Origin: Aquanectria penicillioides
Lineage: Eukaryota; Ascomycota; Sordariomycetes; Hypocreales; Nectriaceae
Direction: 5' to 3'
DNA length: 64,000 nt
NCBI GenBank assembly: GCA_003415625.1
Contig: PYIU01000004.1
Span: forward strand, 4,712,001 to 4,776,000
The position numbers and the translations under genes are program-made. Of this stretch, positions 10,139 to 20,761 are shown in pieces (positions within the stretch are counted from its first letter, which is position 1; each line of letters opens with the position of its first letter). The notes beneath the pieces are model-generated. The model was not told the origin of the DNA. It did not search any database and was given only the letters and a program-made list of their open reading frames with translations.

Positions 10139-12003
10139 ATGGCCGACCAAATTACGCCAGCACCCCGTGCCGATCTGGAGGCTGCGGAGGAGATAGTAAA
10201 GGAGCCGGGTGAAAAGGTCCAAGATGGTGTTCGAATTGCCGAAGCAGTCACGCTCTCGTGGTCCAAGAGGTCCTTGATCATCGTCTACGCTTGGTTGGTA
10301 CCAATCCCCAGCTCGTGGAGAAGTCTATGCTAACACCAATCATCAGCATGTGGCTGCTGTATTTTGTCCGATCCTTGCAATCAAGTCTCACGTCAAATCT
10401 CTCTGCCTACGTCACAAGCGACTTTTCCGGCCACTCGCTTCTTACAGTCATTAGCACCGTTACAAACATCATGAGTGCGGCATGCACGATGCCCATCGCC
10501 AAGATCCTCAACATCTGGGACCGATCTGTCGGGTTTACACTAATGCTGTCGATTGCGTTGCTGGGCCTTGTCTTGATGGCGGCTTGCAAGGATATCGCCA
10601 CTTACTGCGCTGCACAGGTTTGTGTTACCCTCACTTCTACAGACCTACGCATCAGTTACGGTTACTAACTCGGTTATAGGTCTTCTACAACATTGGATCG
10701 ACTGGTTTAATCTTTACTGTAGATGTCCTCACATCCGATACCTCGTCTCTGCGGAACCGAGGTCTAGCATTTGCTTTTACCTCTTCTCCCTCCATCATCA
10801 CTGCTTTTGGAGGATCCCCTCTCTCCCAGCGCTTCCAAGAGACCAACTGGCGATGGGCCTATGGCACCATTTCGATCATTCTGCCTATCGTGGCCTGTCC
10901 TCTCCTGGTAACTTGGCAGCTCGCGAAGAACAAGGCTATGAAGAACCAAGTCTTGGGCCAGAAGGGTCCTGAGCGCACGTGGATGGAGGCCATCCGTCAT
11001 TATGTTATAGAATTTGATGGTAAGTATTCCTAGTTTAGGCCAATCAAACCCCAGCTAATCTAACACCAAAGCAGTTGTTGGCGTCTTTCTCCTTATTGCT
11101 GGCTTCTGCCTCTTGCTTCTTCCCCTTACCCTGGCTACCTCCCAGACCAACAAATGGCAGACTGACTACATCATCGCCATGATTGTAGTTGGAGGAGTCT
11201 TGGTTATTGCATTCGGGATATATGAGCGCTTCTTCTCTCCTACGCCTTTCATCCCCTATCACCTCCTGACCTCCCGTACCGTAATTGGCGCGTGCTTACT
11301 TGACCTAACCTATCAAATTGCCTACTACTGCTGGGCCACCTATTTTTCATCATTCCTTCAGGTCGTCTTCGACGTTAATATCACCCAAGCAGGCTATATT
11401 ACGGCAATCTTTGACCTAGTTTCTCCAGTATGGCTTCTTGCCACTGGGTATTTTATGCGTCTTACAATGCGGTTCAAGTGGCTTCTCCTATGCGCTGTTC
11501 CCCTGTATATCCTGGCTGCCGGTCTAATGATTCATTTCCGAACCCCTGGCTCCGGAATCGGCTGGATCTGCATGTGCGAAGTGTTCCTCGGAATAAGTGG
11601 CGGCACCATGATCCTTATTATGCAAATTGCTGTAATGGCAGCCGGAAAGCACGAAGACTACGCAGCAATGTTGGCATTGTTGGGTCTCTTTGGTAACATT
11701 GGTGGTGCTGTTGGCAACAGTATTTCCGGTGCTATTTGGAGTAACACTTTGCCTAACAAGCTTCAAGAGTACCTCCCAGACGATGTTAAAGACCAGTGGC
11801 AGGATATCTACGACTCTCTTGACATCCAATTGAGTTACCCCGTTGGCTCAGCTACTCGAGATGCTATTATCGCTGCTTATGCCGCAGCACAAAAGAACAT
11901 GCTGATTACTGGCACAGCCATCATGGCATTCTCTCTCGCTTGGGTAATGCTTATCAAGAATATCAAGCTCAAGGACCTCGGGTCTGTCGGAGTTGTGTTC
12001 TAG
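10139..12003 (+). CDS. Siderophore iron transporter, MFS (MirB/ARN type), 564 aa
   Basis: Four exons: 10139-10293, 10347-10617, 10680-11019 and about 11075-12003, with introns of 53, 62 and about 55 nt, totalling 565 codons with stop. A short acidic cytosolic N-terminus is followed by the family-typical first membrane helix and loop CMWLLYFVRSLQSSLTSNLS and YVTSDFSGHSL. Later come LRNRGLAFAFTSSP, SPLSQRFQETNWRWAYG and the 14-helix siderophore-permease layout, including a long extracellular loop late in the protein (about LPNKLQEYLPDDVKDQW) and the end KNIKLKD. It is a plasma-membrane or vesicle proton symporter for ferric siderophores; the specific siderophore cannot be read. The upstream iron-GATA site supports iron-repressed expression. 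No siderophore synthetase is in the window, so it probably serves uptake rather than a local biosynthetic cluster. Confidence 0.9.
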
Positions 12004-12800
12004 TGTACAAATTGAATACACGAGAACTTAGCCGTTGGCGTATAGTTGTTCGGCTGGTAGAAAAGTAGAGCTGCTGAAATCTGAAGGTCCAAGGCAGCAA
12101 GTGAAAGGAGAATCGTATAATTAGATATATATAGGAGTAGATAACATATAACTTAATAAAGCGATTTCATCTATCAGTTCCCTAGTAAATTTTATTTCGG
12201 ATCAATCCAATGTATTGAACCTTGCTAATCTCGCAAAATGAGAGACAGATATGAGAATTTCTTTTCCTATATGCTCAATGATGTCTTGAACATTGAAGCG
12301 GTGCATGAACACTGAACTCAAATGGGGGATTAATGCCGTTCCATGGTTCCATCATTCATAGTAGCCGTATAAGTCATGGCGATCAATTTCCCGATTTGAA
12401 GTAGAAAACCACATTCAAGAGGGGGAGAAAACATGGGCGATACCGGAAGTGGAATATCTCACCAACACCATGAAGTTATTAGTGATTATATACATGCCTT
12501 AACAAGATTTAGCAAAGCGAAGTCATAGAAAAATGGAAGATATTAACTTTTTGCTCGTTACTGCTTTATTTGTTGCCGTCGCACACGGAAACGACGGCAA
12601 CAAAGCTCGTATAGCCTCCACTTTCTAAAGCCTTTCCAGAATTGACAGTTAACATTGCTACGCACTCTAAGGAAGTCGGCAGCTTCTAAGGAGAGACATC
12701 AGGTGAGGCCAATAATCGCATTATTTGTGACACCCAAGTTTATGTTCGAAATACTGAAACCTTGTTAATATCCTCGTACAATACGTTACTAAGTAACTTA
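12004..12800. other. AT-rich intergenic, 3' flank of the transporter
   Basis: No gene recognised. A short GC-rich inverted pair (CCGTCG...CGACGG) near 12570-12596 is the only structure noted. Confidence 0.4.
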
Positions 12801-14327
12801 CCAGCTTAATGCAGAATTGCCGCCCAGTTTAATACTTCTTCCAATAGTACGTTGCATTTTGAATTTGAATGCCCGATCCAAATGACTGGAATCGCCGATT
12901 CCTGGTAGTTGGCAATGGTGGTTGGGCTGGCGGCGTGAATTACACAGATATCGGAACTGGTCTCAATGGAGCGTAGTAAATCCATACTATCATGCAATTG
13001 CAAACACCATACACATCAGACTTTGATTTTTCCACAGTCAGTACAAACGCAGGCCATAATTCGACAGGGGATGGCGGTTCCTTCTTTCAGTATGAGGAAC
13101 ACTGTATTGACTTGTTGGTTCGCCACATGCACGCTGCATCTCACTGTTTACTGTTACATAGTGGACATAGAGGATTACATCTATCAGTGGTATACTCGAA
13201 GAGAATAATTGCCAAGTACTACTCAGAGCCAATGTCTTGGTCACACTGCTCCAGGCGCTCTACTGGTGGTCGTCAAGGCATGGCAGGTGCAACTTTATCC
13301 AGATGACTTTGATGGCGTCCTCGTTGGAAGGCCAGTCCTATGGCAGACACGCGAAGAAGGTATTTTCATCATTAGCACTAGGTCACGCTTATGGTGAGAG
13401 ATTGAGATACGAACATCAACTTTGGTAGCTTGGGAGGACTATGTGGGAAGGATAATACCCTGATACCCTTGATAGCGTCATAAGTGCAGCTCAATGGTCT
13501 GTTATCAACGAAGAGGTACTCCGATAGTGTGGCAGGCTCGAAGGCGTCGTAGATGCTATCATATCGGACCCTAAGCCCTGCGACTTTGTCCCAGAAAGTC
13601 TGCTATGCAAACCAACCTCGACAAATACGACTACGTGTCTTACGCCTTCACAGCTAGCCAACCTAAAAACCAAGTACAACAGCTGGGTCGATGTGAACAA
13701 CGCCTTGGTATGTCTTGGAATAATTCCGGGTTCAGAGCTCACCGGGAAACAATATGATACGAATGCAGACGTTGCAGGAGGATATGGCCTCGACTACTGC
13801 CGCTACGCAATCCTAAATGGCACTAGCTTTCATGCACCCGATATTACACATGAGGATGTTTAAATTGCGGATAAGATGAATACTTATGGTGCCCTCGATA
13901 ACAACTTCTCTCTAGATATTAGAGATTTTCACAAGCATGCGAGAAAGCTTCTACATTACCACGGCTAGCAGTATTCCGTCGGCATGTCACTAATTTCGCT
14001 GCTCTACTGTAGCAATGTACTGTCATTCTTCTCGGGCTAGGAAACAGTACCACAGGGTCAGTGGAAGAATTTTATCGCCTCTTCGTGGTCCCAGGATTGA
14101 GTCATTGTACCGCAGGGAATGGCGCTTGGATCATTGGAGGAGCTGGCCAAGGTCTTCTGCTTTCTCGCAATAATACTGCTCATTCTATGTTGTTGGTCTT
14201 GATCGAGTGGAGAGAGGCTGGCAAATCCCCGGAATCAGTAGTTGGCACCAAGTACGTCAATGAGACTCTGGACGGAGACAAGCCAGTCTTTCCATCCATC
14301 GAATTTACGCTGCCAGCATGTCGATAG
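12800..14327 (+). pseudogene. Tannase / feruloyl esterase, decayed
   Basis: Pieces of one tannase-family esterase appear in order but in different frames. First comes NDWNRRFLVVGNGGWAGG with VNYTDIGTGLNGA (12880-12975). Then FDFSTVSTNAGHNSTGDGGS (13020-13080), the serine-elbow region STGGRQGM (about 13260-13285) and QLYPDDFDGVLVG. Then AQWSVINEEVL, PKPCDFVPESLLC, KYNSWVDVN and GGYGLDYCRYAILNG (13490-13820). Last come FYRLFVVPGLSHCTAGNGAW (14070-14130) and IEWREAGKSPESVVGTKYVN. Stops (for example TAG TAA after GLNGA at 12973-12978 and TAG near 14040) and several frame changes break it. An intact member would be a secreted serine esterase releasing gallate or ferulate from plant material, with the catalytic His in the GLSHC segment. 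Loss suggests relaxed need for this plant-cell-wall activity, or redundancy elsewhere. Confidence 0.8.
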
Positions 14328-14974
14328 CCAAGTAAGCCTGTGCTTGTTGGGAAGGATGTGGATAAGGCGCAGAGCTGGAAATGCTCTCGTTCTTGGCTTA
14401 GCTAGATGAATGATAGGCACCAGAGCTTCAAGCTAGTGAGCCTCTAAATCATGACTCTAGACCTTGAGTATGTATTTTAGAATCAGCATACTAAATATCA
14501 CGCAGAATGAATGTTTTTACTACCACATTGCGCAGAATCCTGTCAATGGGACCTTGATGTGTGACGAACTGATGTGAAGAATAGAGATGTATCAAAAGAC
14601 CCGTCAGACTTGGCTTATTAGGTATCATTCCTGATCGATTCACCTATGGGCCGGTGATATGGTGCATCCCCAATTCGGAAACAGATCAATGCCGTCTAAA
14701 TGTACGAATCGAGAAGCTTCGGGATGTGGAAACACCGACTTTGGGTGGTGGGTCGAATACCAGTCACAGCATTCGCCGGTTCGCGCAAGATGCATCATGA
14801 TTGGTTGGACTAGCCTCTCCTTAATTGTTGCCAACCATGCCGCCACTAAGGAGGATTGCGATGGGCCCAATGAGCATGGGGGAATCGCGAGCAAGATGGA
14901 TAGATTCATGTGAGACGGCAAGGAGATTTCTTAAATCCGTCGAGGACGCATGAGCGGACAGGTGGAAGAAGAGG
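14328..14974. other. Intergenic, upstream of the dehydrogenase
   Basis: Only short unconvincing frames on both strands; the part next to 14975 is presumed promoter. Confidence 0.35.
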
Positions 14975-14980
14975 TATAAA
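14975..14980 (+). promoter_or_regulatory. TATA box, short-chain dehydrogenase
   Basis: TATAAA 130 bp before the ATG at 15110, followed by a pyrimidine-rich leader usual for highly expressed fungal genes. Confidence 0.5.
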
Positions 14981-15109
14981 TTAACCCTATGCTCCTCCTG
15001 TTTTCAATCTATCCAAGTCGACAGTTCCTAAGTTTATCACTCGGCGTTTGAATCTTTCCGATCCAGCCAAAGTTTTCCAAATATTCCTCCGTCTTAAATA
15101 TCATCCACA

Positions 15110-16024
15110 ATGCCCGAAAAGACCTACACCTTCAACTCCACCACCGACGTCCCCTCTCAGAAGGGCAAGGTCATCCTCGTCACTGGCGCCAACTCTGGAA
15201 TTGGCAGGCAAACGGCACTGGAGCTCGCAAAACATGGCCCTGCACATGTGTTCATGGCCAGCCGTAATGTGGAAAAAGGCAGCGCCGCTGTAGCCGAGGT
15301 TCGCGGTGTGGCTGCTGAGGGCACTACCATTACCAACCTCGAGCTTGATCTCACCTCATTCGAGTCGATCAAGGACGCTGTTCGGGAATTCCTCACCGTC
15401 TCCGATAGGCTAGATATTCTCTATCTAAATGCCGGTCTTATGGGCGTTCCGCCAGCACTTACGAAGGATGGATACGAGATCCAAATGGGCACCAACCACG
15501 TTGGGCACGCTCTCCTTCTGAAGCTGCTGATGCCTGCTCTCCTCAAGTCGACTGGAAAGCCACGAGTCGTTAGTGTGGCTTCTTCAGGATACAAGTATTG
15601 TAACCCGCCAGAGATTGCGTTCGAATCTCTCAAGACCGTCGACGCGCCTATCGAGGCGGTGCAGCGGTACTGCCAGAGCAAGTTGGCCAATGTTCTTTAC
15701 GCACGCCAGTTTGCTGCTCATCACCCAGATATCACCATGGTGGTATTAAACCCTGGCGAAGTCAACACAAACCTGTTCAAGCGAGAGCCAGGCGACGACG
15801 GAATGAAGCACCTACAGACGGTGATTGCTCCCGCCGCGGTGGGCAGTGTCGAAGAGGGCGTCAAGAACCATCTTTGGGCGGGAACAAATGAGAATGCTAA
15901 AAGTGGCGAGTTTTATGACCCAGTCGGTGAGAGCGGAACATTGGTCAGTCCCGGAACAGATGATGAACAAGCAAAGCGTCTCTGGGAATGGACTGAAAGG
16001 GAGCTTGAGCAGCACAGTATTTAG
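15110..16024 (+). CDS. Short-chain dehydrogenase/reductase, 304 aa
   Basis: A single-exon classical-type SDR of the retinol-dehydrogenase/WW-oxidoreductase-like group. The Rossmann glycine motif TGANSGIG is at 25-32, followed by the NADP-favouring basic residue in MASRN (49-53). NAG is at 107-109, the catalytic serine is in VASSGY (158-159), and YCQSK gives Tyr187 and Lys191. The length is normal. It uses NAD(P)H to interconvert a carbonyl and an alcohol; the substrate is not deducible. It converges on the Zn2Cys6 gene at 16100, with only 75 bp between the two stop codons, so the transcripts probably overlap at their 3' ends. There are no targeting signals. Confidence 0.88.
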   Translation: MPEKTYTFNSTTDVPSQKGKVILVTGANSGIGRQTALELAKHGPAHVFMASRNVEKGSAAVAEVRGVAAEGTTITNLELDLTSFESIKDAVREFLTVSDRLDILYLNAGLMGVPPALTKDGYEIQMGTNHVGHALLLKLLMPALLKSTGKPRVVSVASSGYKYCNPPEIAFESLKTVDAPIEAVQRYCQSKLANVLYARQFAAHHPDITMVVLNPGEVNTNLFKREPGDDGMKHLQTVIAPAAVGSVEEGVKNHLWAGTNENAKSGEFYDPVGESGTLVSPGTDDEQAKRLWEWTERELEQHSI

Positions 16025-16099
16025 ATGTGTAGGTGAGGAGTCATGTGTACTTTATCTTCTCTCAGCAACAAATAATATAGGTGTATCTTGCGGGCTAAA

Positions 16100-17873
16100 T
16101 TATACGCTGCATGCATTTGGATAGTCAAAGTCGTCATTATTGCCCGGATCTGAAGGCCCCCAAGTGCCAGTTAGATAGCTGTATTCCCTTGCCAGGACTT
16201 TTGGCCCACCCATGTCATGGTACCGGTGACATAGGATTTTAATCTTGTCATCAGAGCTATTTGGAAGCAGAACCTGGAGGCTATTAATCCTGTTGACTTC
16301 GGGAACAGACGGCAGTTCTAAATCCTCCACTACCACATGCGACAGTGCCGCAAAGTTTGCGTTTGTATGCAACGGCGTAGGGCAGCCGTCTTCTTCCAAC
16401 CGCTGTATTTCCTCTCCAATATTCACTGTCACCTCTGAATCCCACACACCCTCTCTACAAGGTGTTGTGTTGAGCAGTTTGATTGCATGTAGTCGAAGAC
16501 GAGAAACCCGGCATTTGAGCGCGGTAAAGTACAACGGCACAATCCATCCTCTGTCCGTGGTAAATGGAATCGTATTTTCGATATGCTCCAAGCTTGTGTT
16601 TGTGAAATTCATTTCAAAGACAGCCTGGTGGAAGGTTACGCATTGGTTAATGATTGACATGAAATTAGTCGTATGATCATCAAATGCCATTTCACCCTTC
16701 GGATGAAGACATGTGCTTGCCATGATATCAGTCATGGTGTAATAGAAGTTCAAGATGTGAAAGGCTATCTGGCCACTAAACCCCATCTGAGCTACTAGAG
16801 ATACTCGAGATATCTTGAATATTCTAATCCACGACACCAACTGGTTTTGAATTCGACGCTGGATATCGATTAGATCGGCTGGCGGTGTGCTGAACGACGC
16901 CGTTCTGTTCATTTGCTGCCATCGCTGCGTTACTTTGACAGTGTCCGCCAGGAGCCAGTCGAGTCTTTTCCTGGCCTGCGCCATTGACTCGAACATGACC
17001 GGAAGTGGGTATGTGTCGAAGCTTTGCAAGACTTTGTATAGCCCCGAGAACCCTCTCCCGAATAGGTTTGAGTGGAGGTTCATGTTCGCAAATATTTCTA
17101 ATAGACCGGAGTCGACAGCATCTCTTGTCTTGTCTAAATCAATAGAATTATCGCCAGATGCTACGAGACCTCCAATAAGTCTCATCCCGTTTTGCAAATG
17201 TTCTTCTCCAGTCTTGTAATGGCCAAGGAGGAACTCTATGCAGGTGAATATCATGCACGTGGTGAGAGCTATTCGAATTGTGGTTTTGTTCTTGGCAAGG
17301 AAAAAGGGCTGAAGTTGGTGAATTGCATGATTGTAATGGCGGAGTGTAAGCTTTTCAACTTCGTCAGGAAGACGTCTGCCATCTCCCTTCAAGGAACGAT
17401 GCAGGGCCTCTTGCTTGTGGGCAGATCCCAATGCGATGGCGGCATGCATCACTGCCGGCTCCTCGTAGCAGACGCGGAATACCAAATCATCCCAGAAGAC
17501 AGAGCGGAAGACACCGGGCATTTTCCTAGCAGTACGATAACGGAACCAGGTAAAGCAGGCCTGGTCATCCCCCTTGATGGTGTGAATGGTCCCAGAGCAT
17601 GGGTCAGGCTTCATAGTTGGACGACCAGCTACATGGGACGTCTGAATGCCTGGTCGGCCGCTCCAGATGCCATAGCCTTCACACTTACGACCAGTTGACG
17701 TGCATTTTTGACACGCAGGCCTGGATTCGTCACACTTGATTCTCCGGATTCTAGGTGATGGACGTCAGTACCCAGCGTGGCGTCACTGGTGCATAGACTC
17801 ACTTGCAGGTGCGACAACCAGCGCTAGCTCGAGGCTTGCCTAATCTAGAAGCTTTAGGGTCTCTCGGGGGCAT
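16100..17873 (-). CDS. Zn(II)2Cys6 transcription factor with fungal TF2 (DUF3468) domain, 573 aa
   Basis: Two exons: 17803-17873 and 16100-17750, split by a 52-nt intron that interrupts the zinc cluster, as is common. The cluster CRTCKIRRIKCDESRPAC then QKCTSTGRKC gives cysteines at 20, 23, 30, 37, 40 and 47, i.e. C-x2-C-x6-C-x6-C-x2-C-x6-C. After a linker, DQACFTWFRYRTARKMPG and FRVCYEEPAVMHAAIALGSA are the usual start of the fungal_trans_2/DUF3468 regulatory region, which fills the remainder. It is a nuclear DNA-binding regulator expected to bind CGG half-sites. Its target is unknown; the convergent dehydrogenase is the nearest candidate but shares no promoter with it. The spliced start ATG at 17873 puts the cluster 20 residues from the N-terminus, as expected. 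Confidence 0.88.
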
Positions 17874-19084
17874 TGTTTTATGCGCAGGCAAAAGTGCTGC
17901 GTTATCGCCGGGCTGCAACTGACTTGCGGCGAGTAATGAGATGTGATGGTGCACTGCTCGGGCAGGTTGAAGGTCGAAGCAAGTAAAGGGAAAGTTTAGA
18001 TAAAGATGGATAAGACGAGTTCATTCTTTCACTGAAGGAAACAACAAAGCGGTATTGAAGATGAAAACCTCACAACACAGTTGTTCTGGTGGAAAGCCCT
18101 TGGGATCCTGAGATGACGATGCCGGTCCCCGCTAATCCCGAGCTTCAACTGCTGATTTGCCGGTTCGGGCAAACTCCTTTCTGATTGGTACGGTCGCACA
18201 TTTTTATAGACCCACAACATGTGGACACTCATCAAGAATCCTGAAGCAGCTGAGACAAGATGGTCAGCTTTTCCTAATTGAGCTGCTTAGCTGAGACGCT
18301 GAAAACTCGCCGTCATCTCCGACGACGAACACATGAACAACACTATAGCCTTGTCCCCATGTCAAACTCGGGTTGTACAAAATGTCATTTCTTGGCGATC
18401 TGCATTCGCTGCAGCAAAGTTCTCCAAGATGCCTGATTCAGTCTAACACAATCAGACTCTTATCAACACCAGCAAATTTGATGTTTGTCCATCAGTTAAG
18501 TCAGGCATGATGGATTAAATTGATTGTATGTCAACCTGTGCCTACTCTATTTCTATTACTTTCTGGTACCAATGAGAATCAGTTGTGTTGTAGTTTGGGT
18601 GTTTTGGAGTGCGAGTACTTTATCCGTTCTGAAGCGACAACCAACTTACTCAACCAGACACATAAAAACTTCTTAGAGGCCCTATGCGCACTATTGATGT
18701 ATTTTATCATTTGTTTGAGTAACTAGATCATACTCCAACCTGCTTGAAGTAACCACACGGACTACAGTCACGGTGTGTGTCAGACATGCTGCACCAACGC
18801 ACAGAGCCGCTGCAAAGCCCTTTAGCGACTCTAAATTCCAATTTATCCCCATTCTTGTCGTGATTGAACACGTGCAACGCAGCATAATGTCTCTGGAAGA
18901 ATCTCATCCTAGGACTGTGCTCTTCAAAAGTGAGCCCCGTTGATCTCGTTCCGGCACGTCGGCTTACCACGCATGCACGAATCAATCTTGTCGCCTCTCT
19001 GTAGCCGATGCGCTTATCTCGTGCCGAAGCTCCAATAAGACGAGAGCTTCCCAACCGCACCACGTGTGCAGCGACAGCCCAACG
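17874..19084. other. Intergenic, 1.2 kb
   Basis: This holds the upstream region of the Zn2Cys6 gene and of the DUF1868 gene. No further gene supported; a 111-codon minus-strand frame at 18728-19063 has no family features. Confidence 0.4.
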
Positions 19085-19090
19085 TATAAA
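19085..19090 (+). promoter_or_regulatory. TATA box, 2H phosphoesterase-like gene
   Basis: TATAAA 114 bp upstream of the chosen ATG at 19199. Confidence 0.5.
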
Positions 19091-19198
19091 TCTCGGGATG
19101 CTCCAGTTCTCGGAACTGAATAAAGATACCCACCCTTTGGAGTGAAGATCCTATTGAGCTATTTCATTCCATCAAGTACAACAACAAGATTAACGATA

Positions 19199-19939
19199 AT
19201 GTCTTCTACAGCCCCCGCCACAAACGTCCCTTCTGAGCGACCACCCTATCCCGCAGGTGTCCCCGAAAAATTCTCCATAGACGGTGTTATCCAGCGATAC
19301 CCTGGCAACACCACGATCTGTCATATCCCAGCAAATTCTCCTCTTCTCCCTGGTCTTCGCAGTGTTTATGAGGCTCTTGCCGCTCACCTAACTCTTTCCC
19401 CCATCATCCGTCTTGTGCCTCCGGAGACATGGCACATGACTGTCTTTGATGGTGTTTCCGAGACAGAATGCGAGCCTGGAATGTGGCCAGAGGGCTTGGA
19501 AAAGCGGCCCCTCGATGTAGCTACCAAAGAGTTCTCACAAAGCCTGAGAAAATTCGGCCTACAGCTAGAGGAGGAAGGTTTGACACCGCCGTACCGAATG
19601 CGCGTCCGGGGCTTCGATCCCGCTGTTGTTGGAGTTAGCCTCGAGGTAGAGGGAGCTACAGATGAGGAAGAGGAGCGAATGAGGAGACTAAGGGACAGGC
19701 TCGCCGATACAATAGGCTTCAGGGCGCCCAATCATCTGACGTATCAGTTTCACGTCACCGTTGCCTACTGGTTGCGGCACGTTGATGGCGAGGATAGAGT
19801 TGAGCTCAATAAGGTGTTTGCCGAGGTTCTCCCCCAAACCAAGACAGAATTCGAGCTCGGCGCGGTGGAGTTTTGCACTTTTGAGAACATGTTTGGCTAT
19901 CCTAGGTTGTTCTATCTTGGGGACGAGGAACCGAAATGA
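19199..19939 (+). CDS. 2H phosphoesterase-like protein (DUF1868), 246 aa
   Basis: A single exon. Two H-x-T motifs spaced across the protein, His79-Met-Thr81 in PETWHMTVFDGV and His185-Val-Thr187 in YQFHVTVAYWL, are the hallmark of the 2H phosphoesterase fold (2'-5' RNA ligase/cyclic phosphodiesterase superfamily). The surrounding sequence fits DUF1868. Members hydrolyse cyclic phosphodiester bonds of nucleotides or RNA ends, but the substrate of this subgroup is not established. I chose the ATG at 19199: the open frame extends upstream only through non-ATG codons, and the TATA box at 19085 fits this start. No signal peptide; probably cytosolic. It is flanked by unrelated genes. Confidence 0.75.
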   Translation: MSSTAPATNVPSERPPYPAGVPEKFSIDGVIQRYPGNTTICHIPANSPLLPGLRSVYEALAAHLTLSPIIRLVPPETWHMTVFDGVSETECEPGMWPEGLEKRPLDVATKEFSQSLRKFGLQLEEEGLTPPYRMRVRGFDPAVVGVSLEVEGATDEEEERMRRLRDRLADTIGFRAPNHLTYQFHVTVAYWLRHVDGEDRVELNKVFAEVLPQTKTEFELGAVEFCTFENMFGYPRLFYLGDEEPK

Positions 19940-20761
19940 GACAGAATTTGAAGCGGCTTTGACACGAAAATAATCATATTTCAAAGGTGGATGAATCTTC
20001 TGGCATATCCTAAGCAGCGGTAAAGTGGAAATTTGCCGATTTAAATGCCGCTGGGTGAAGATTAGTGAATGCATACTGGCTGTTGGCAAGAAATCACCTC
20101 AAAGCGGCGGAGTGAGGTCCGGTAGTAAACCACAGTAGACTAAAATCGATCTAAAAAAAAATCAAAACATAGCAATATAATACATCAGCCTTTGGGTGTT
20201 TCTATCCTGGTGGGCCTAAACTATGACCTTGAACAAATTACTAACCGAGGGTGACAATCGCTAAACTCTAGTACTGCTGCGATCAATGCAGCAATGCTTC
20301 ACAAGGGGTATCACTGCTCAACATTATCGGAAATAGCCATTTTATTGGTAAATTTTAACACACACATAAGCTGGATTGGTGGATTCCTTTTTGAAAGAAA
20401 TGGAAGTCGATTTTTGCTCTTTAAAACCCCGTGACGAGCGTGTTCCTCAAAACCAAGAACTAGCGATCGAGCAGGCTTCGTGGCCACCACAACTAATCAA
20501 CCATTGCGTCCTAATGGCTCGGAAGAACTAATTCCCTGTAGCTTTAAGACAAGTTGAAATCCTGGTGGCACCATGGCGCTATGTTAGTAAGAACTTTGGC
20601 CAATGAACTGATGACAACGAAAATCAGGCTGTGTTCAGGCAGCCTCGTTGTCATGAGTTAGTCGATAATGGCACTTTCCGTAGTCACCCCCAACTCTGAT
20701 CATCAGCATTGAATTCCAATCTAATACTACGTACCTCAGATGCTCTCCTTGTGGTGAAAGT
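19940..20761. other. Intergenic, 0.8 kb
   Basis: No gene or repeat recognised. It includes the upstream region of the NACHT gene. Confidence 0.4.

Noticed and set aside
15110..17873. Dehydrogenase and Zn2Cys6 regulator as a regulated gene pair
   Set aside because: They are convergent and share no promoter; proximity alone is not evidence of regulation.
18728..19063. 111-codon minus-strand frame
   Set aside because: No motifs, no splice partners, and it overlaps the promoter region of the DUF1868 gene.
19384..19731. 115-codon Ser-rich minus-strand frame
   Set aside because: Shadow of the Glu/Arg-rich coding strand of the 2H phosphoesterase-like gene.
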